Origin: Chaetoderma sp. LZ-2023a
Taxonomy: Eukaryota > Mollusca > Caudofoveata > Chaetodermatida > Chaetodermatidae
NCBI GenBank assembly: GCA_034401795.1
Contig: CM067363.1
Location: 26,215,188-26,279,187, forward strand
DNA: 64,000 bases
Direction of reading: 5' to 3'
Shown here: in pieces, positions 13,441 through 24,661 of the stretch
How positions within the stretch are numbered: the first letter of the stretch is position 1
Layout: each line of letters begins with the position of its first letter
Notes under the pieces: generated by a model
Told to the model about the DNA's origin: nothing
The model's input: only the letters and a program-made list of their open reading frames with translations
Databases searched by the model: none
Program-made: the position numbers and the translations under genes

Positions 13441-14269
13441 ACAAGGAAAAAGAGTGGGGATGCATGCCCATTTACATCTAAGCTCATTTCCATTTCTACA
13501 TATGTTGCAACGGATTTTAATCTTTAGAACTGGAATTACCAAAATCCAAGCTCAAAATAACTATACAGGTAAGCCGTAGAATATTTTGGAGCTAATTTGA
13601 CTATAGGTTGTTGCTGCCTACGGCACGTTGTGAATACCGTGTCCACTTGCATGTATTCTTTTTACATTGCAATAATGCCAAATCTTTACAGGTCAATTAA
13701 TTTTTCGAAATTGTCAAAGCCTGAAGATGAGTAATTACAAGATATATCGTGGAGCGTGTCAAAAGCACGCCCAGAAGAGCTCATGTCACATGTTATCTAT
13801 GCTAATATAGCGTGCAAATGCCCCTATTGTCTAGGTGAAGAAATGGAGATATATGTTCCTTTAGTCAGACAATCACCTTATCCTCCATTGATTTGCCTGA
13901 TACATAATACTAATGGTTTAGGACCCAGATAAGGTAGCTTACAGGACCGATGCCTGGTCGATACTGTGCCAGTGTTGAACGTATCGGCCCAGTATTTGCC
14001 CATCACTAGGCCAGTAAGCTGCGTTATCTGCAGAATATATCTGATGAGTTCATTCTTGAATCAATATCGTCACATTCCTAAATAGAGGGAGTCATTTAGA
14101 GCCATGCCCGCCCATTTCTAACTTGGCTCCACCCATATATACCCAGGTTGGAATCGATTTCAATCGTAGGAGCATGAATTCATAGCCATTCACAGAATTT
14201 AACCTCCAAGGTAATACTATGCATAAGCTATTTTGATACGATCTTGACCCAGTTGAGTGTGTGTCAATA

Positions 14270-14677
14270 CGATGGATCTTGACAGTGTTTGCTATGTCCC
14301 GCCATTCACTAGCTAAGCTACACCCACATGTCGCCGTGTTGGGATCGATCGATCCTCCGAATGCCTTGATTATCAATTTCCAGAAAACTATACAGTTAAG
14401 CTGTTGAATATTTTGTAACTAATTTGACTGGGAGCTGTTGCAGCAACAGCGTCCATTCAAATTAGTGTCAAAATATTCAACACGATATTTATTAAATAGT
14501 AATAACATACAATTCATACAACCACGAATAGTCCGTCTTCAGCTATGCGTTCTTGACGTACTTATCTACATCATTCCTGACGTCACAATGACGTCATCGA
14601 CTGTGATGCAATTCTATACGCCGCATAGTTGATTATGACGTCATATGATGGATGGATACAGCGAAAAGGCCCATTGA
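14270..14677 (-). mobile_element. Family A element, minus orientation, private insertion
   Basis: GGATCTTGACAGTG terminus, GGGATCGATCGATCC arm, the hairpin centred near 14440 (AGCTGTTGCAGCAACAG), TTTATTAAATAGTAATAAC, then four TGACGTCA octamers (about 14579, 14589, 14635 and nearby variants) and a GCGAAAAGGCCCATT terminus. It is absent from the aligned position in segmental copy 1 (7860-7960), so it inserted after the duplication. Confidence 0.8.
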
Positions 14678-14834
14678 CACACTTTCGTCGCTGATTATTG
14701 ACAGGTTTCTGACGAAGCTGCTTAATTTCCATTGTCATGTCATCTAACAAGTGACGCATTTGAATATGACGTCAGATTCACGGGTGACGGATGATATCGC
14801 TCTAATTAAGTTTAACCGTAGACTTAACACAATA

Positions 14835-14953
<119 letters not shown>

Positions 14954-15410
14954 ACTGTGCGCAATATTGCATGTATCTGCTCTTTTCGCTGACAAGGCCA
15001 CGACGTAAGGACAACCCCGAGGCGATTCTCTTAATTTACTGAGATAAAAAAGAATACGTGTAGTGGAAGGTCTTCAGTGCTGGTTTCATTTGATTATGGC
15101 ACACATCAGAAAATGATACATTATTAATCATTGAACAAGATACGGAAGTTAATACTAACACACAATCTTCTGAACATTTTGAAACTAATTTGACTGGAAA
15201 CGGTTGCGGTTTATAGCAACAACAGCTTCCAATTGAATTAGTAGTAGCAATATACTGAACCGCTTAACAGTATGTTTCAGGTAAAATCGGAATAACGGGT
15301 GTCTGAATTCAAATGTGTTATGCTTGCACAACGGAATAGCCAATACTGTTCGGTTGTTATTGGCACTGGTGCATGAATGTCGAATGTGGATGTGCAGCTG
15401 GGCTCATTAA

Positions 15411-15805
15411 CCCTTTTGTGTCAACAGTGTCTCGAAGCGCTCAAAGTCCTTTCTATATCAATTGTCCCTTTAAGGCTCTAGATGTCGCAAGGAAAATTGC
15501 AATTCTCACTCAGTAAATGTCCATAACGTTCTGTTGCCACACGTTTTGTTCAGCTGAATCGGATATTGGTTAATATTCAAGAAATTCAAATTTTTGCTTC
15601 GGCAGGGTCCATGTGCAGGCCATGAGAAGACAATTTTTGAAATTGTACCACTGGAATGCTTGGTTCAGTAACCGAGCCAATCATTCCAGTGATACATTTT
15701 CAAAGAATTGTCTTCTCTTGGCCTGAAAATGCCCATCACTCAAAAGCATTGCAGGTGCCACTTTACAGGTCTTACCATTAAATGGTTAAGTTGACACAAG
15801 AGAGT
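15411..15805 (+). mobile_element. Family D, piggyBac-like MITE with an empty site in copy 1
   Basis: Preceded by TTAA at 15407-15410. Begins CCCTTTTGTGTCAACAG and ends GTTGACACAAGAGAG, followed by TCTAAG. The core hairpin is at about 15640-15720 (ACCACTGGAATGCTTGG with CCAATCATTCCAGTGATAC). Copy 1 of the segment reads GGCTCCTTAAGAATAATGG at 8800, with a single TTAA and no insert, which gives the target as TTAA. About 395 bp, no coding capacity. Confidence 0.75.
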
Positions 15806-16167
15806 CTAAGAATAATGGCACTAACCTTTGTTGTCACCAGGAGAAAATATGGACAACGGTTAATCTAGTTATCTAGATACCAGCACCTTCAGAAGGAACA
15901 CAGGAAATTCACGATCCTCAATATCTTTTGCTATTATCTCCTTGGAAAATGTCAAAGTATAAAAGCAAGCACATTATCCACGCTAGTGAATAGCCCATTC
16001 TATTCTAAGATACTGATCGATTATACTTACAACATGTAGCGGAACTTCAGTTTATCTAACGAATATGTTTATTTGGCCCTGCCAATCATGCAAGGAGCTT
16101 AAGATTCGGGAACTTTATGAATAGTGTATTATCTCTACTTTTACTCTCATTTCACGGTGTTTGCACT

Positions 16168-17010
16168 TAAGCCCTCTTGTGTCAACATAACCCTGTAATA
16201 CTCAAACTCACCAAAAACAACTTTGCAATGGCCTTCAGCCATGGCTATTTGAAAGGCCTTGAGAAGAGTATGGTTTGATATTTACCGCTAGAATGGCTGG
16301 CTCGGTTACCAAGTCAGTCATTCCAGTGGTAAATATTTAAAAAATAATCTCTTGGCCTGTAGATAGACACTGGCTAAGTAAAACTTTACTTTTCTTTGCT
16401 ATTACCCCTTGAATGGTCTAGTCGGCGAAAAAAGTGCAGTGGTAAATTTACAAAAAATTGTCTTCTAAAATAAAAATATCTTGAGGAAATATTGACGAAT
16501 AACACGATTATTACAACCATCTTGTGTCAACAATGCTTCAACGCGCTCAAAATTCTACGTATATCAATTACCCATTTAATCGTTAATATTTTAAAGGAGA
16601 GATATATTTTTTCCAGGACAAGAATTAAAATTTCCCACTTAATGGCATTCTGTTTTCCTGCAAATGAGGAGTCCCCAAAACCGCTGCAGATGCAGTTTTT
16701 CTGCTGGTTTTAGAATTAAATGGTTATTGATCATGTCTTTGCTTAGCAAGTGGCAAATTGTGGGCTAAAAGGAAAACTCATTTTTTTAAGATTCCAACTA
16801 GAATGGCCGGCGTTCTTATTGATCCAGACATTGCATTGGTAAACGTGTCAGAATGGCACGAGCATCTTGGGACACTTTAAGGCCTGGGACATATGTTGTT
16901 GTCAGGAGTGCAGCTGCACGCACTATCCGATTCTGAATTAATGCTGGTTGCATGGTCTATTAACCCAAATTTAATTCAGCACATGCCACTATTGACACAA
17001 GTGTTAGCGG
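16168..17010 (+). mobile_element. Cluster of nested or tandem family D copies
   Basis: Starts at TTAA then GCCCTCTTGTGTCAACA (16168-16188). It holds a hairpin at 16243-16375 (TTTACCGCTAGAATGGCTGG with CAGTCATTCCAGTGGTAAAT), a second internal terminus ATCTTGTGTCAACAATG at about 16520, decayed D right flanks near 16680-16710, and a possible right terminus CTATTGACACAAGTG at about 16985. Individual boundaries cannot be separated by eye. Confidence 0.55.
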
Positions 17011-17102
17011 GAACTGTCAGAACGGTACCCGTATCTCGTTAGAGGCCAGTGACATCCTCTTTTGTCAGGATATCAGATACAGACAATAAAGACCTCAGTA
17101 CG

Positions 17103-17127
17103 TGATAAGCTGCACCCCCCCCCCCCT
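17103..17127. repeat. C homopolymer
   Basis: A run of about 15 C residues in C-rich context, one of several poly-C/poly-G tracts in the window (216, 25365, 34437, 36180, 45080, 57825). Confidence 0.9.
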
Positions 17128-17439
17128 TGGGTGGCTCGCCCAGAAGGTTATGTGACAAATATGAAATCAAGAATCTAGATATGACTCAGACAGCCAGCTC
17201 AGCCCAATCTCAGAACAAATAATACATTGAATTTAGTACAAATTTCCAAATCCATGGCATACACAGGAGCTAACGATTTGATTCTATTCCTAAAGAATCT
17301 GGAAAATCAATAATAAGAAATGCTGTATCTACAACAGTTTACCTAAGGCATCATTCAGAAAATACATATTTATAGCATATGATACGTTATTTATTTCAAA
17401 ATTAAGTCGCTTTTGATTTAGAAAAGAAATACTCAAATA

Positions 17440-17740
17440 GTTACTCAGGTTGCCGTTGAATCTCAGTCACATTTGTTTCAAAAATTCAGCAGCTCACATG
17501 TATGGTTATCGGGAAATTGAGATTCATGGAGTGCAGAGAACAATCGATACAAACACAAGCGAAGTGTGGTTGGAGCTTAGCTTGAGATGAGCTAAAACCT
17601 GAATGCACTAACATGGAATGTTTTCGGAAGTTCTTTTTGTTTAAACACGGTTTATTGAGTCGGATGAAGACGCGACGGAGCTGGGTCTTATAGCCGGGCA
17701 CGCCCCTTTTCTAGCCAAGCTCCACCCACTCCGAGCACGT
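17440..17740 (+). mobile_element. Family A fragment
   Basis: A right-hand A arm (TTCAGCAGCTCACATGTATG, GTGTGGTTGGAGCTTAGCTT) is followed, after a 70-base unrelated stretch, by an opposite-facing arm piece (GGGCACGCCCC, CTAGCCAAGCTCCACCC). These are decayed remains of two A copies or of one two-armed variant. Confidence 0.5.
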
Positions 17741-17749
17741 GTGTGAATT

Positions 17750-18141
17750 CAGCTTTCCAGAGTACCCACCCATCATATGACGTAATAATGAACTGCGTGA
17801 TGTGTACAATGACATCATAATGAATGACGTATTGAATGACGTCGATGAGTACGTCACAAACGTATATTTGAAGACGGTCTATGCGTTGTTGTACAGATTG
17901 TTTGCTTTTACTATTTAATAAATATTATGTTGACTATTTTGAAACTAATTTGCTGGGCGCTGTTGCTGCCATAGGCAGCAACAGCGCCCAGTCAAATTAG
18001 TTACAAAATATTCTACAGCTTCCCTGTATAGTTTTCAGGAAATTGATAGTTAGGGCATTTGGGGATCCGAACACGGCGAGGTGTGGGTGGAGCTTAGCTA
18101 GTGATGGGCGGGCATAGCTATAAATGGATAGGTCCATTGGT
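17750..18141 (+). mobile_element. Family A element, well preserved
   Basis: AGCTTTCCAGAGTACCC terminus, several GACGTA/GACGTC sites, TTTACTATTTAATAAAT, then a hairpin centred near 17977 in which GGGCGCTGTTGCTGCC pairs with GGCAGCAACAGCGCCC. The right arm has GAGGTGTGGGTGGAGCTTAG and GATGGGCGGGC, ending GGATAGGTCCATT. The central stem is close to perfect over about 45 bases a side. Confidence 0.85.
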
Positions 18142-18184
18142 CGCGGGAACACAACAGTCCCGGAATCTCAATCTCATTGGAGCT

Positions 18185-18440
18185 ATATAGATCAGCTGCT
18201 GAATAGTTTAATAGTTTGTTTATAGCGGCAACATCTCTCTAATTCGTTTTAAAATAATTCAACAATATGTTTATTTAATTATAAATTCAGCAAATTCACC
18301 CAATTCAGACACCTATCGTAGGACATGTGCTGTATCGGGCATACACCACATGATTTTTGACGTCAGCTAACAAACGACGCATTTTGATCACGACAGTGCT
18401 GATGTTTGAGTGGCAGATTGGATTCCTTTTTTCCTCTTTA
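18185..18440 (+). mobile_element. Family B element
   Basis: A degraded A-like hairpin (ATCAGCTGCTGAATAGTTT ... AATTCGTTTTAAAATAATTC), then TTTATTTAATTATAAATTCA, then the B arm: TTTTTGACGTCAGCTAACA at about 18355, ACGCATTTTGATCACGAC, and GTTTGAGTGGCAGATTGG. The same arm occurs at 14740, 25810, 34695, 37255 and 42380. Confidence 0.6.
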
Positions 18441-18624
18441 TCTCTAGTCACCCAGGGAACGAGGTAGCCGAATATATTTTTTTAAATCATTCGTGGTTTA
18501 TGTGTTGGATATAATCTGAACAGCTAGTATAAAATGAGGTCTATCTTCCTATAATTTGTTAATCCATTTATCTGTAACCCGTTAACATTCAAATTTTCTT
18601 AAGATAATATTAATTTTCTCATAG

Positions 18625-18760
18625 CCCATTTTTGGACCGGGAGAGTATACTTATTTTAGGCCTTACCACTGCAATGCCTAACTCTGTTATCGAGCCAGTG
18701 TTGAATATGCGGGGATGGTAGTGTCTTGGTCTGCGAATGGACGTTTTCCAAACCATTCCA
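18625..18760 (+). mobile_element. Degenerate family D hairpin
   Basis: GACCGGGAGAGTATACTTAT, CTTACCACTGCAATGCC, loop CTCTGTTATCGAGCCAG, then a diverged return arm and TCTTGGTCTGCGAATGGAC. Confidence 0.5.
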
Positions 18761-19089
18761 GAAGCCGTGATGGGTTGGCCTGAGTATTGAATGGTTACAA
18801 ATGCGGTTTATTCATTTTTTTTGCAATCCGCCCCCCGTTATGTATTTAAAGGAGTGTATCTGTATGTGTAGGGGAGAAACAGTTATAAGACACATGTCAT
18901 TTGAACAAGAATAAAATTATGTTTAAAACTGGAACCATCCGTTATACAACTAAGCTGTCATACGTTAGCAGCTTACAGTCACATTCCCTTCTAAATATTC
19001 AACATAATATTAATTAGATTTTAAATGAATTACTGAATTTGGCCATTTGTTGAAACGGCTATACATCTCAAACAGTAAGATTGTCTCTT

Positions 19090-19290
19090 AGCAATTTAAC
19101 CCTCAAATTATCTAAAAAAAATATCAATTTTGAAGACCATTTTTTAAAACGTACTACTGGAATCACTGGCTCGGTTATGGAGCCAGTCATTCAAGTTGTA
19201 AATTCTCAAAAATAGTCTTCTCGTAGTCTGCAAATGGGCATTTCTGAAGTCGATCGTAGATACCGTGTTTGGCTAGTATGAGTGGTAGGG
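19090..19290 (+). mobile_element. Family D element
   Basis: Left end TTTAA then CCCTCAAATTATC; hairpin with TACTACTGGAATCACTGGCT and GAGCCAGTCATTCAAGTTGT around loop CGGTTATG; then TAGTCTTCTCGTAGTCTGC and AAATGGGCATTTCTGAAG. The right end is probably GGGGGTTAGG at about 19288. Confidence 0.6.
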
Positions 19291-19884
19291 GGTTAGGTCA
19301 TAGCACTAGGGAGATTGATGTATGCGTGTCTCTAATCTTCTTAGAAATTATCAAATTATATTTTATGGACACGTGTATGTTGTATAGCCGTCTCCCAGAC
19401 ACATCACATTTCTGATCGCTTCATAAACCATGGAATACTGGTATTAATGGACCGCCGGCATTTACATCTCTGTGCCATTGCTTCCCACCCTAATGGGGCG
19501 TAAACATGTATTTATTGTCGCCGAGTATCGAATTTCCGTCGGTAATACCGCTATGAATATTTGATCTCCATAGTCTCCGCGAATCATTTAGAAAGCGTTT
19601 TATTGCAAATGACGAGACAGCTTTCATAATTGCATAGAATCAGATTTATGTGCCAACATTAATCGCTGTGTAATTATGAAAGGGATTTATTACTGTCGAT
19701 CAAGGATTGATCCAGACAAACACGCTACTTTGAACACTTGTGGAAACACCTACCCACGTGGGAACGCTGTGCTTGAGTGTATGGGTGTGCAATGGTGTAC
19801 GCGCGCGTGTGCATGCACGAGTAGATGCACGCGAATGCGTATCGGTGTGTTAGTACGTGGTAGTTTCTTGGATTAGCTTCCCTC

Positions 19885-20260
19885 ACCGCCGAACCTAAGG
19901 CTGTGCAAGACGTGTATTTGCACATGGCCCGCCACTTTCCAAGGCCCACCGCAACCCCCTCCCCCACACTCACACCCCTCTCCAAAAGTGACAAAAATTA
20001 TTTTGTCTTAATTTTTGGGCCCTTGCATAACTTCAAATTACACGCATAGATGCCACACCAGTAGTATACCTCATAAATCAGTACCTTTTGAACACGATAT
20101 AAAATGTTCTGTTGAATATTTTGAACATATTTGTATTTGAAAACATTGCTGCCTTAGGCAGCTATGTCTTCCAATCCAATTATGTTCAAAATAGTATACA
20201 GTATCTTTATTTTGTATTTGAAATATGTCAAATTATTTATGAGCTGTAATGTATAAGACT
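19885..20260 (-). mobile_element. Family C element, minus orientation
   Basis: The arm at 19885-20050 is the reverse complement of 60140-60290: CCGAACCTAAGGC, TGTATTTGCACATGGCCC and GGCCCTTGCATAACTTCAAA all have counterparts there. It is followed by the hairpin at 20105-20205 (TGTTGAATATTTTGAACATA; ACATTGCTGCCTTAGGCAGC). Order and orientation are both inverted relative to 60 kb, as expected of one element in two orientations. Confidence 0.65.
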
Positions 20261-20299
20261 GATGTGGCCAAATCCCGCAGCCATCTGGCCTCAAGGGCC

Positions 20300-20920
20300 C
20301 CATAACCATTACAGTCAAAACTGGACCATAGCTATTTCGCGATCATAACGGCAGTTCCGAGGGAAACTGTGCACATAGTCTCAAGTTCGGCTCTGGCTTC
20401 CCTGCCCTTGTCCTCCATTCATTATTCACTTCATACATTTCAATTCACGATGGAAACACTGATACGATCAAATGCCAATCTTGCGAAAGCAGTATTTCAT
20501 TCTGCCAGAATGATGTTGCGGCAGGAAATGCTTCTCTGTGTCAATAACGTTGTCAATTGGTGCACGCAAGTCTATTGCCAGCACACGAGGTAAGGTCATA
20601 TTTTGAGGACTCGAAACTGAGGACTTTGTCCAGTACATTTCACATATATTCTATTGATCATGCAGACGCCTTAAATTCCATTATTCCACTTTCAAGATAA
20701 CTATGCAGGTACGCTTCTGAACATGTTGACACTCATTTGAACGGAAAGTGGGTGTGCCATAGGCAGCAACACATCCTAATCAATTTAGCTTCGAAATATT
20801 AAAAAACAACTATTTATTACAAATTTGGGGGTTTGGCCTTTCGGGTATAAGTCTCAAGGGGTTACACCTATAAGGCCATGTTTATCCGTTATTCTAACAC
20901 TATACACTTCATATTAAATA
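20300..20920. other. No gene; ancestral segment sequence with A-type hairpin remnant
   Basis: Matches copy 2 around 10650-10870. A worn hairpin lies at about 20715-20805 (CTTCTGAACATGTTGACACT with ATTTAGCTTCGAAATATTAA). No coding potential is recognised. Confidence 0.4.
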
Positions 20921-20921
20921 G

Positions 20922-21282
20922 ACGTTTCCAGTGTATCCATCCATCTTCTGACCTCAGAAGCAACAAAGTGACGTCGTGTATGGCGACGCATACCCAATGC
21001 CACCATGAGTGACATAGAAAGGTTCGTTTTATTGATGACGGACTAATAATTCTTTGGCGAAATATCTTCACTATTTAATAAACATTATGTTGAATATTTT
21101 GAAAGTAATTTGACTGGGAGCAACAGCATCAACTCAAATTACTTTCAAAATATTCAACAGCTTACCCGGATAGTTTTATAGAAAGTGATAGGCATGGAGC
21201 TCAGGTATCGATCGATCCGAACCCTGGCGAATTGTGGGTCGAGTTTAGCTAGCGATGGGCGGAGCATAGCTAAAACTGGACT
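20922..21282 (+). mobile_element. Family A element with shortened hairpin
   Basis: GACGTTTCCAGTGTATCCA terminus, GTGACGTCG, CACTATTTAATAAACATT, and the stem GTTGAATATTTTGAAAGTAA, whose complement returns almost at once because the loop region is reduced to GGGAGCAACAGC. Right arm: TATCGATCGATCCGAACCC, GATGGGCGGAGC, GGACTCCTCGATT. Both stem arms share the variant base in GAAAGTAA/TTACTTTC. Confidence 0.8.
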
Positions 21283-21752
21283 CCTCGATTGACCAGGATA
21301 GCTCTTGCAGTTTTGCAGGTTTCCACATCAGCCGGTCTGTCATTAGAGCGGTACAATCTTGGCCGCAGAAGCAGTAACATTTCTACAATGGATTCTTTGA
21401 GATCATAGTTGTGTTTGGACCGTAATTGGCAAATAAATACCAGTTGATGTTTTGAAAATTACCCTCATTGATCTCTGCGAGAAACGTGATACATCCTCGA
21501 CGAATGTGCAGTTAATCGAGGTTGTTGAAATTTACAAGGGGTACTGTGTGCATGCCTCTGTTGAATAGACGCAATTTTGGCAATTTTTCAGTAAATTGGG
21601 TCACTGAATTCACTCCTCGTTAACGAATGCGGCCTTGTATCAAGAAATAAAACACATCAAATGGCGTATAGATTGCTGCCAAGAAATGTCGCCGACCAGA
21701 ATTCAACAAGAACTCATTTTCCAAACGGTGCTATCTGATCTGTGATGTACCG

Positions 21753-22145
21753 GGTCATTCCAGTTTATCTATCCATCAATCGTACGCCGACATAATCAAC
21801 TAGGCGACGGGTAGGCTGACGCCATAATCAATTACGTCAAGAATTGCGTAGGCGAATTCGTCACGTGCGCTTATTTGATGACGGGCAAGCGTTGTTGCAC
21901 GAATTTTATGTTTTTACTATTTGTTAAACATGCTGTTAAATATTTTGAGACTAATTAGACTGGGCGCTGTTGCCGCCATAGGCAGAAACAGCACCCAGTC
22001 AAAGTAGTTTACAAATATTCAACAGCTCACCTGTATAGTTTTCTGGAACTTGAGATTCATAGAGTACAGGAATCGATTGATCCAACCACGGACATAGGGT
22101 GGGTGGAGCCTAGCTAAAGATTGGCGGTGCATAGCTAATCCTGCA
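21753..22145 (+). mobile_element. Family A element
   Basis: GTCATTCCAGTTTATCTATC terminus; CRE-like sites all mutated (CGACATAATC, TGACGCCATAATC); TTTTTACTATTTGTTAAACA; hairpin with GGGCGCTGTTGCCGCC; right arm with AATCGATTGATCC and GATTGGCGG. It is followed almost directly by an A element in the opposite orientation, as at 4165-4964. Confidence 0.75.
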
Positions 22146-22153
22146 TTCAGCAA

Positions 22154-22530
22154 TGGACCTTTCCAGTTTTAGCTTTGCCCGCCCAACTCTAGATAAGCTC
22201 CAACCAACCATCGCTCGTGTTGGGATCGACCGATCTCTGAACTCCCTGGCTATCCATTTCCAAACTATACAGGTAAGCTATTGAATATTCTCTGCCTAAA
22301 GAAGCAACAGCATCCAGTCAATTTATTTTCAAAATATTCAACAGCATGTTTCTTATATAGTAGAGACATATAATTCATACAGCATGTCAAACTATTAAGA
22401 GTTAAAGACGGGACAAATAGAATAAGTTAAGACGTAATGAATATGGCGTCATCTTACACGTCACTTAGTTGGCTATGACGTGATATGACGTCATATGATC
22501 GATGGATACACTTGGAAAGGTCCATTCTCT
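22154..22530 (-). mobile_element. Family A element, minus orientation
   Basis: Both termini are intact: AATGGACCTTTCCAGTTTT at the left and ACTTGGAAAGGTCCATT at the right. Contains CTAAGCTCxAACC arm sequence, the motif ATACAGGTAAGCTATTGAAT, a hairpin lacking most of its left arm, and TATGACGTCATATG at about 22487. Confidence 0.85.
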
Positions 22531-22639
22531 ATGCTCCTCGGCTTCCTGTAATAACGTTTACAAGGCCACCATTAATCTGCTAGATATTTTGGTCGTATAG
22601 TTTGCCTATCGGATGAGATAATGACAGAATAGACGAACC

Positions 22640-22980
22640 CGATGTATCACTCAAGAATATGACGTCATAATTAAGTAAGTCACATGTAGGATTACTTCAT
22701 AATCAAAATGCATAATGAATGACGTACCTAGCTCCGTCCTTGACGTTACAATCTCTGTCGGCAAGTGTACGATTTGTATACCTCTAATATGTAAAACACA
22801 TGTGTTGAATATTTCGAAAATAATTTGACTAGGCACTGCTGCTGCTGCCTCACCAGGTTACCCGTATTGTTACCTTGACATTGGCATTCTGGGAATTCAG
22901 GTAGTCGGTGAATATAAATCGAGTCCAACTCGCGCGAAGCATGAGCTGAGCTTAGATAGAAATGAATACCTCGATTGGCC
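22640..22980 (+). mobile_element. Degenerate family A element
   Basis: ATATGACGTCATAATTAAGT, ACGTACCTAGCTCCGTCCTT, a left stem GTTGAATATTTCGAAAATAA followed by CTGCTGCTGCTGCC, no return arm, then a diverged right arm ending AATACCTCGATTGG. Confidence 0.6.
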
Positions 22981-23049
22981 TTGTCTTTATGCGAACAACA
23001 GATATGCCTTAGACTTGCCAAGCAGCTGTGTTGCTAAACTCTAACGGAG

Positions 23050-23323
23050 GAATCAAGTTTCTCAGTCAATGATATGACGTCATAATCAACTACGCCACAT
23101 GTAGGCCAGTATAGGCATATCCATTTAATAGTCTGTCCAGTGGTATGAATTGTATGTCTTTACAATTTAATGCGCATGTTATTGACAATTTTGAAACTAA
23201 TTTGATTGGGCGCTGTTGTTGAGATTCGGCGTTCAGGGATCGATCGATCCCAACACGGTCAAAAGGTGGATGAAACCTATTTAGAGATGGCGTGCCATGG
23301 CTAAAAAATGGATTCCTCCATTG
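23050..23323 (+). mobile_element. Family A element with deleted hairpin return arm
   Basis: ATATGACGTCATAATCAACT, TTTACAATTTAATGCGCATG, a single stem arm with GGGCGCTGTTGTTG, then directly GGGATCGATCGATCCCAACA and GATGGCGTGCC, ending GGATTCCTCCATT. The deletion removes exactly one side of the hairpin. Confidence 0.75.
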
Positions 23324-23504
23324 CTAATACCAAAGGGAGCTGACCCGTTCTGCAAGTACTCATTGCGGTATTGTGGAGAGTGGCGCACCACTAATTTGTA
23401 AGAATATCGGAAATTGGCATGTGTTCACGCATACACGCATGCATGCCCGTCGATTTCAGATTGTCAAATATGACTATTTTAGAAAGTAACTGGCGTAAAT
23501 AAAA

Positions 23505-23600
23505 CCCCGAAAACACGGTTAACTGGGTCAGTACTGGATCAGTATTGGGCGTATTGGCTCGGTATTGGTCCAGAAACTGCCATATAAGCCGTGTTATCAA
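23505..23600 (+). repeat. Family E inverted repeat
   Basis: ACACGGTTAACTGGGTCAGT at the left and AAGCCGTGTTATC at the right, with TACTGG/TATTGG repeats between. Related copies are at 7575-7690, 13940-14030 and, best preserved, 41705-41815. Confidence 0.5.
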
Positions 23601-23605
23601 GCATT

Positions 23606-24282
23606 GTGCTCATGTGTCCAGGTTTCGTAGATTGATGAGGGTGATTCAAGCGCAGTGTTACTATTGTACTGCCGTCCAGCTTATTCCATTATTTCCTTTT
23701 CCATTGTATTGTCCTACCGCGTGCCTTGTCTCGATCCCTAAGTTTCAGTCGCCCATGCGGTGTCTATCTGAGGTCCATCTATTAACTGTTGTCCTGCGCA
23801 TTTAACATGCCTCTGCCTTTTCCATAGCACGCACGCATGCACGTGTAATATTCTTTGTAATTCTTCTTAACCGGTTCTGTAGGGACTGCCCATTCCTCTT
23901 ATACAACGAATGCGCGTTGTTATGAAGGTTTCGAGTTTTATGATCACCGAAGTCATCTTCCCCCATTTGAGCCATAGCGTAATGCACCGCTCGCAAATAT
24001 GCCTACTTTGGGTTCTATGTATGCATGCATTGAATTTGTTTTCCAGATTAGTTGGAGCCGGACAGAAGCGTATCTGGCTTTGATGATTACGGTATGCTCC
24101 CCAACGTGCTAGCATGTTTACTGCCATTGTATGCAATATCCCTTAACTTCCATCATCGGCCGGTTGTCGACACTGAGGGCATGTTGGTCAGCCATGCTTA
24201 GTGTGCCCAGTAATCTTGTCGTTGCAGATTCCACTAGTTACGATGTGGCTGCTAAGATTGGGCATTGCAATTCATGAATCCA
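23606..24282. other. No recognised element or gene
   Basis: Mixed-composition sequence without the hairpin families. Frames on both strands reach 60-90 codons, but none shows a recognisable motif or splice-bounded structure that I trust. Confidence 0.4.
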
Positions 24283-24661
24283 TTTCCTCAGTCAATTACA
24301 TAACGTCATAATCACATGTGGCGTGTATGATGACGTCATAATGATTAGACGTACGCCATGAATGACTTGATTTAGTCCGTCTGAAACGCTTAATATAGTC
24401 CGTCAAGTTTCATGAATTGTACGCGTTTTACTATTTAATAAACATGCTGTCGAATATTTTGAAACTAATTTAACTGGGCACTGTCGCTGGAATAGGCACA
24501 ACAGCACTCAGTCAAATTAGTTTCCTAAATATGTAACAGCTTTCCCATATAGCTTTCTGGAAGTTGATAGTCACGGAGTTCAGGGATCGATCGATCCACA
24601 CATGTACGAGGTATGGGTGGAGCTTAGCTAGAGACCATAGCAAAAACTGAAAAGCTCCATT
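24283..24661 (+). mobile_element. Family A element
   Basis: CATAACGTCATAATC and TGATGACGTCATAATG sites, TTTTACTATTTAATAAACAT, a full hairpin (GTCGAATATTTTGAAACTAA to its complement, loop near 24495), GGGATCGATCGATCCACAC, GTATGGGTGGAGCTTAGCTA, ending CTGAAAAGCTCCATT. The GGGCGGGG block of the right arm is deleted. Confidence 0.8.

Larger units (their letters stand above)
18925..22530 (+). repeat. Segmental tandem duplication, copy 3 (partial)
   Basis: Aligns with copy 2 from about 18940 (degraded hairpin, CATCTCAAACAGTAAGATT) and with copies 1 and 2 from 19397 through 21745 (TTGCAAATGACGA at 19603; GGAAACACTGATACGATCAA at 20452; GATGTTTTGAAAATTACC at 21447; ATTGCTGCCAAGAAATGTCG at 21671). It then continues into a pair of A elements that copy 1 also has at 4165-4964. 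Beyond about 22530 I no longer see the match. Confidence 0.75.
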
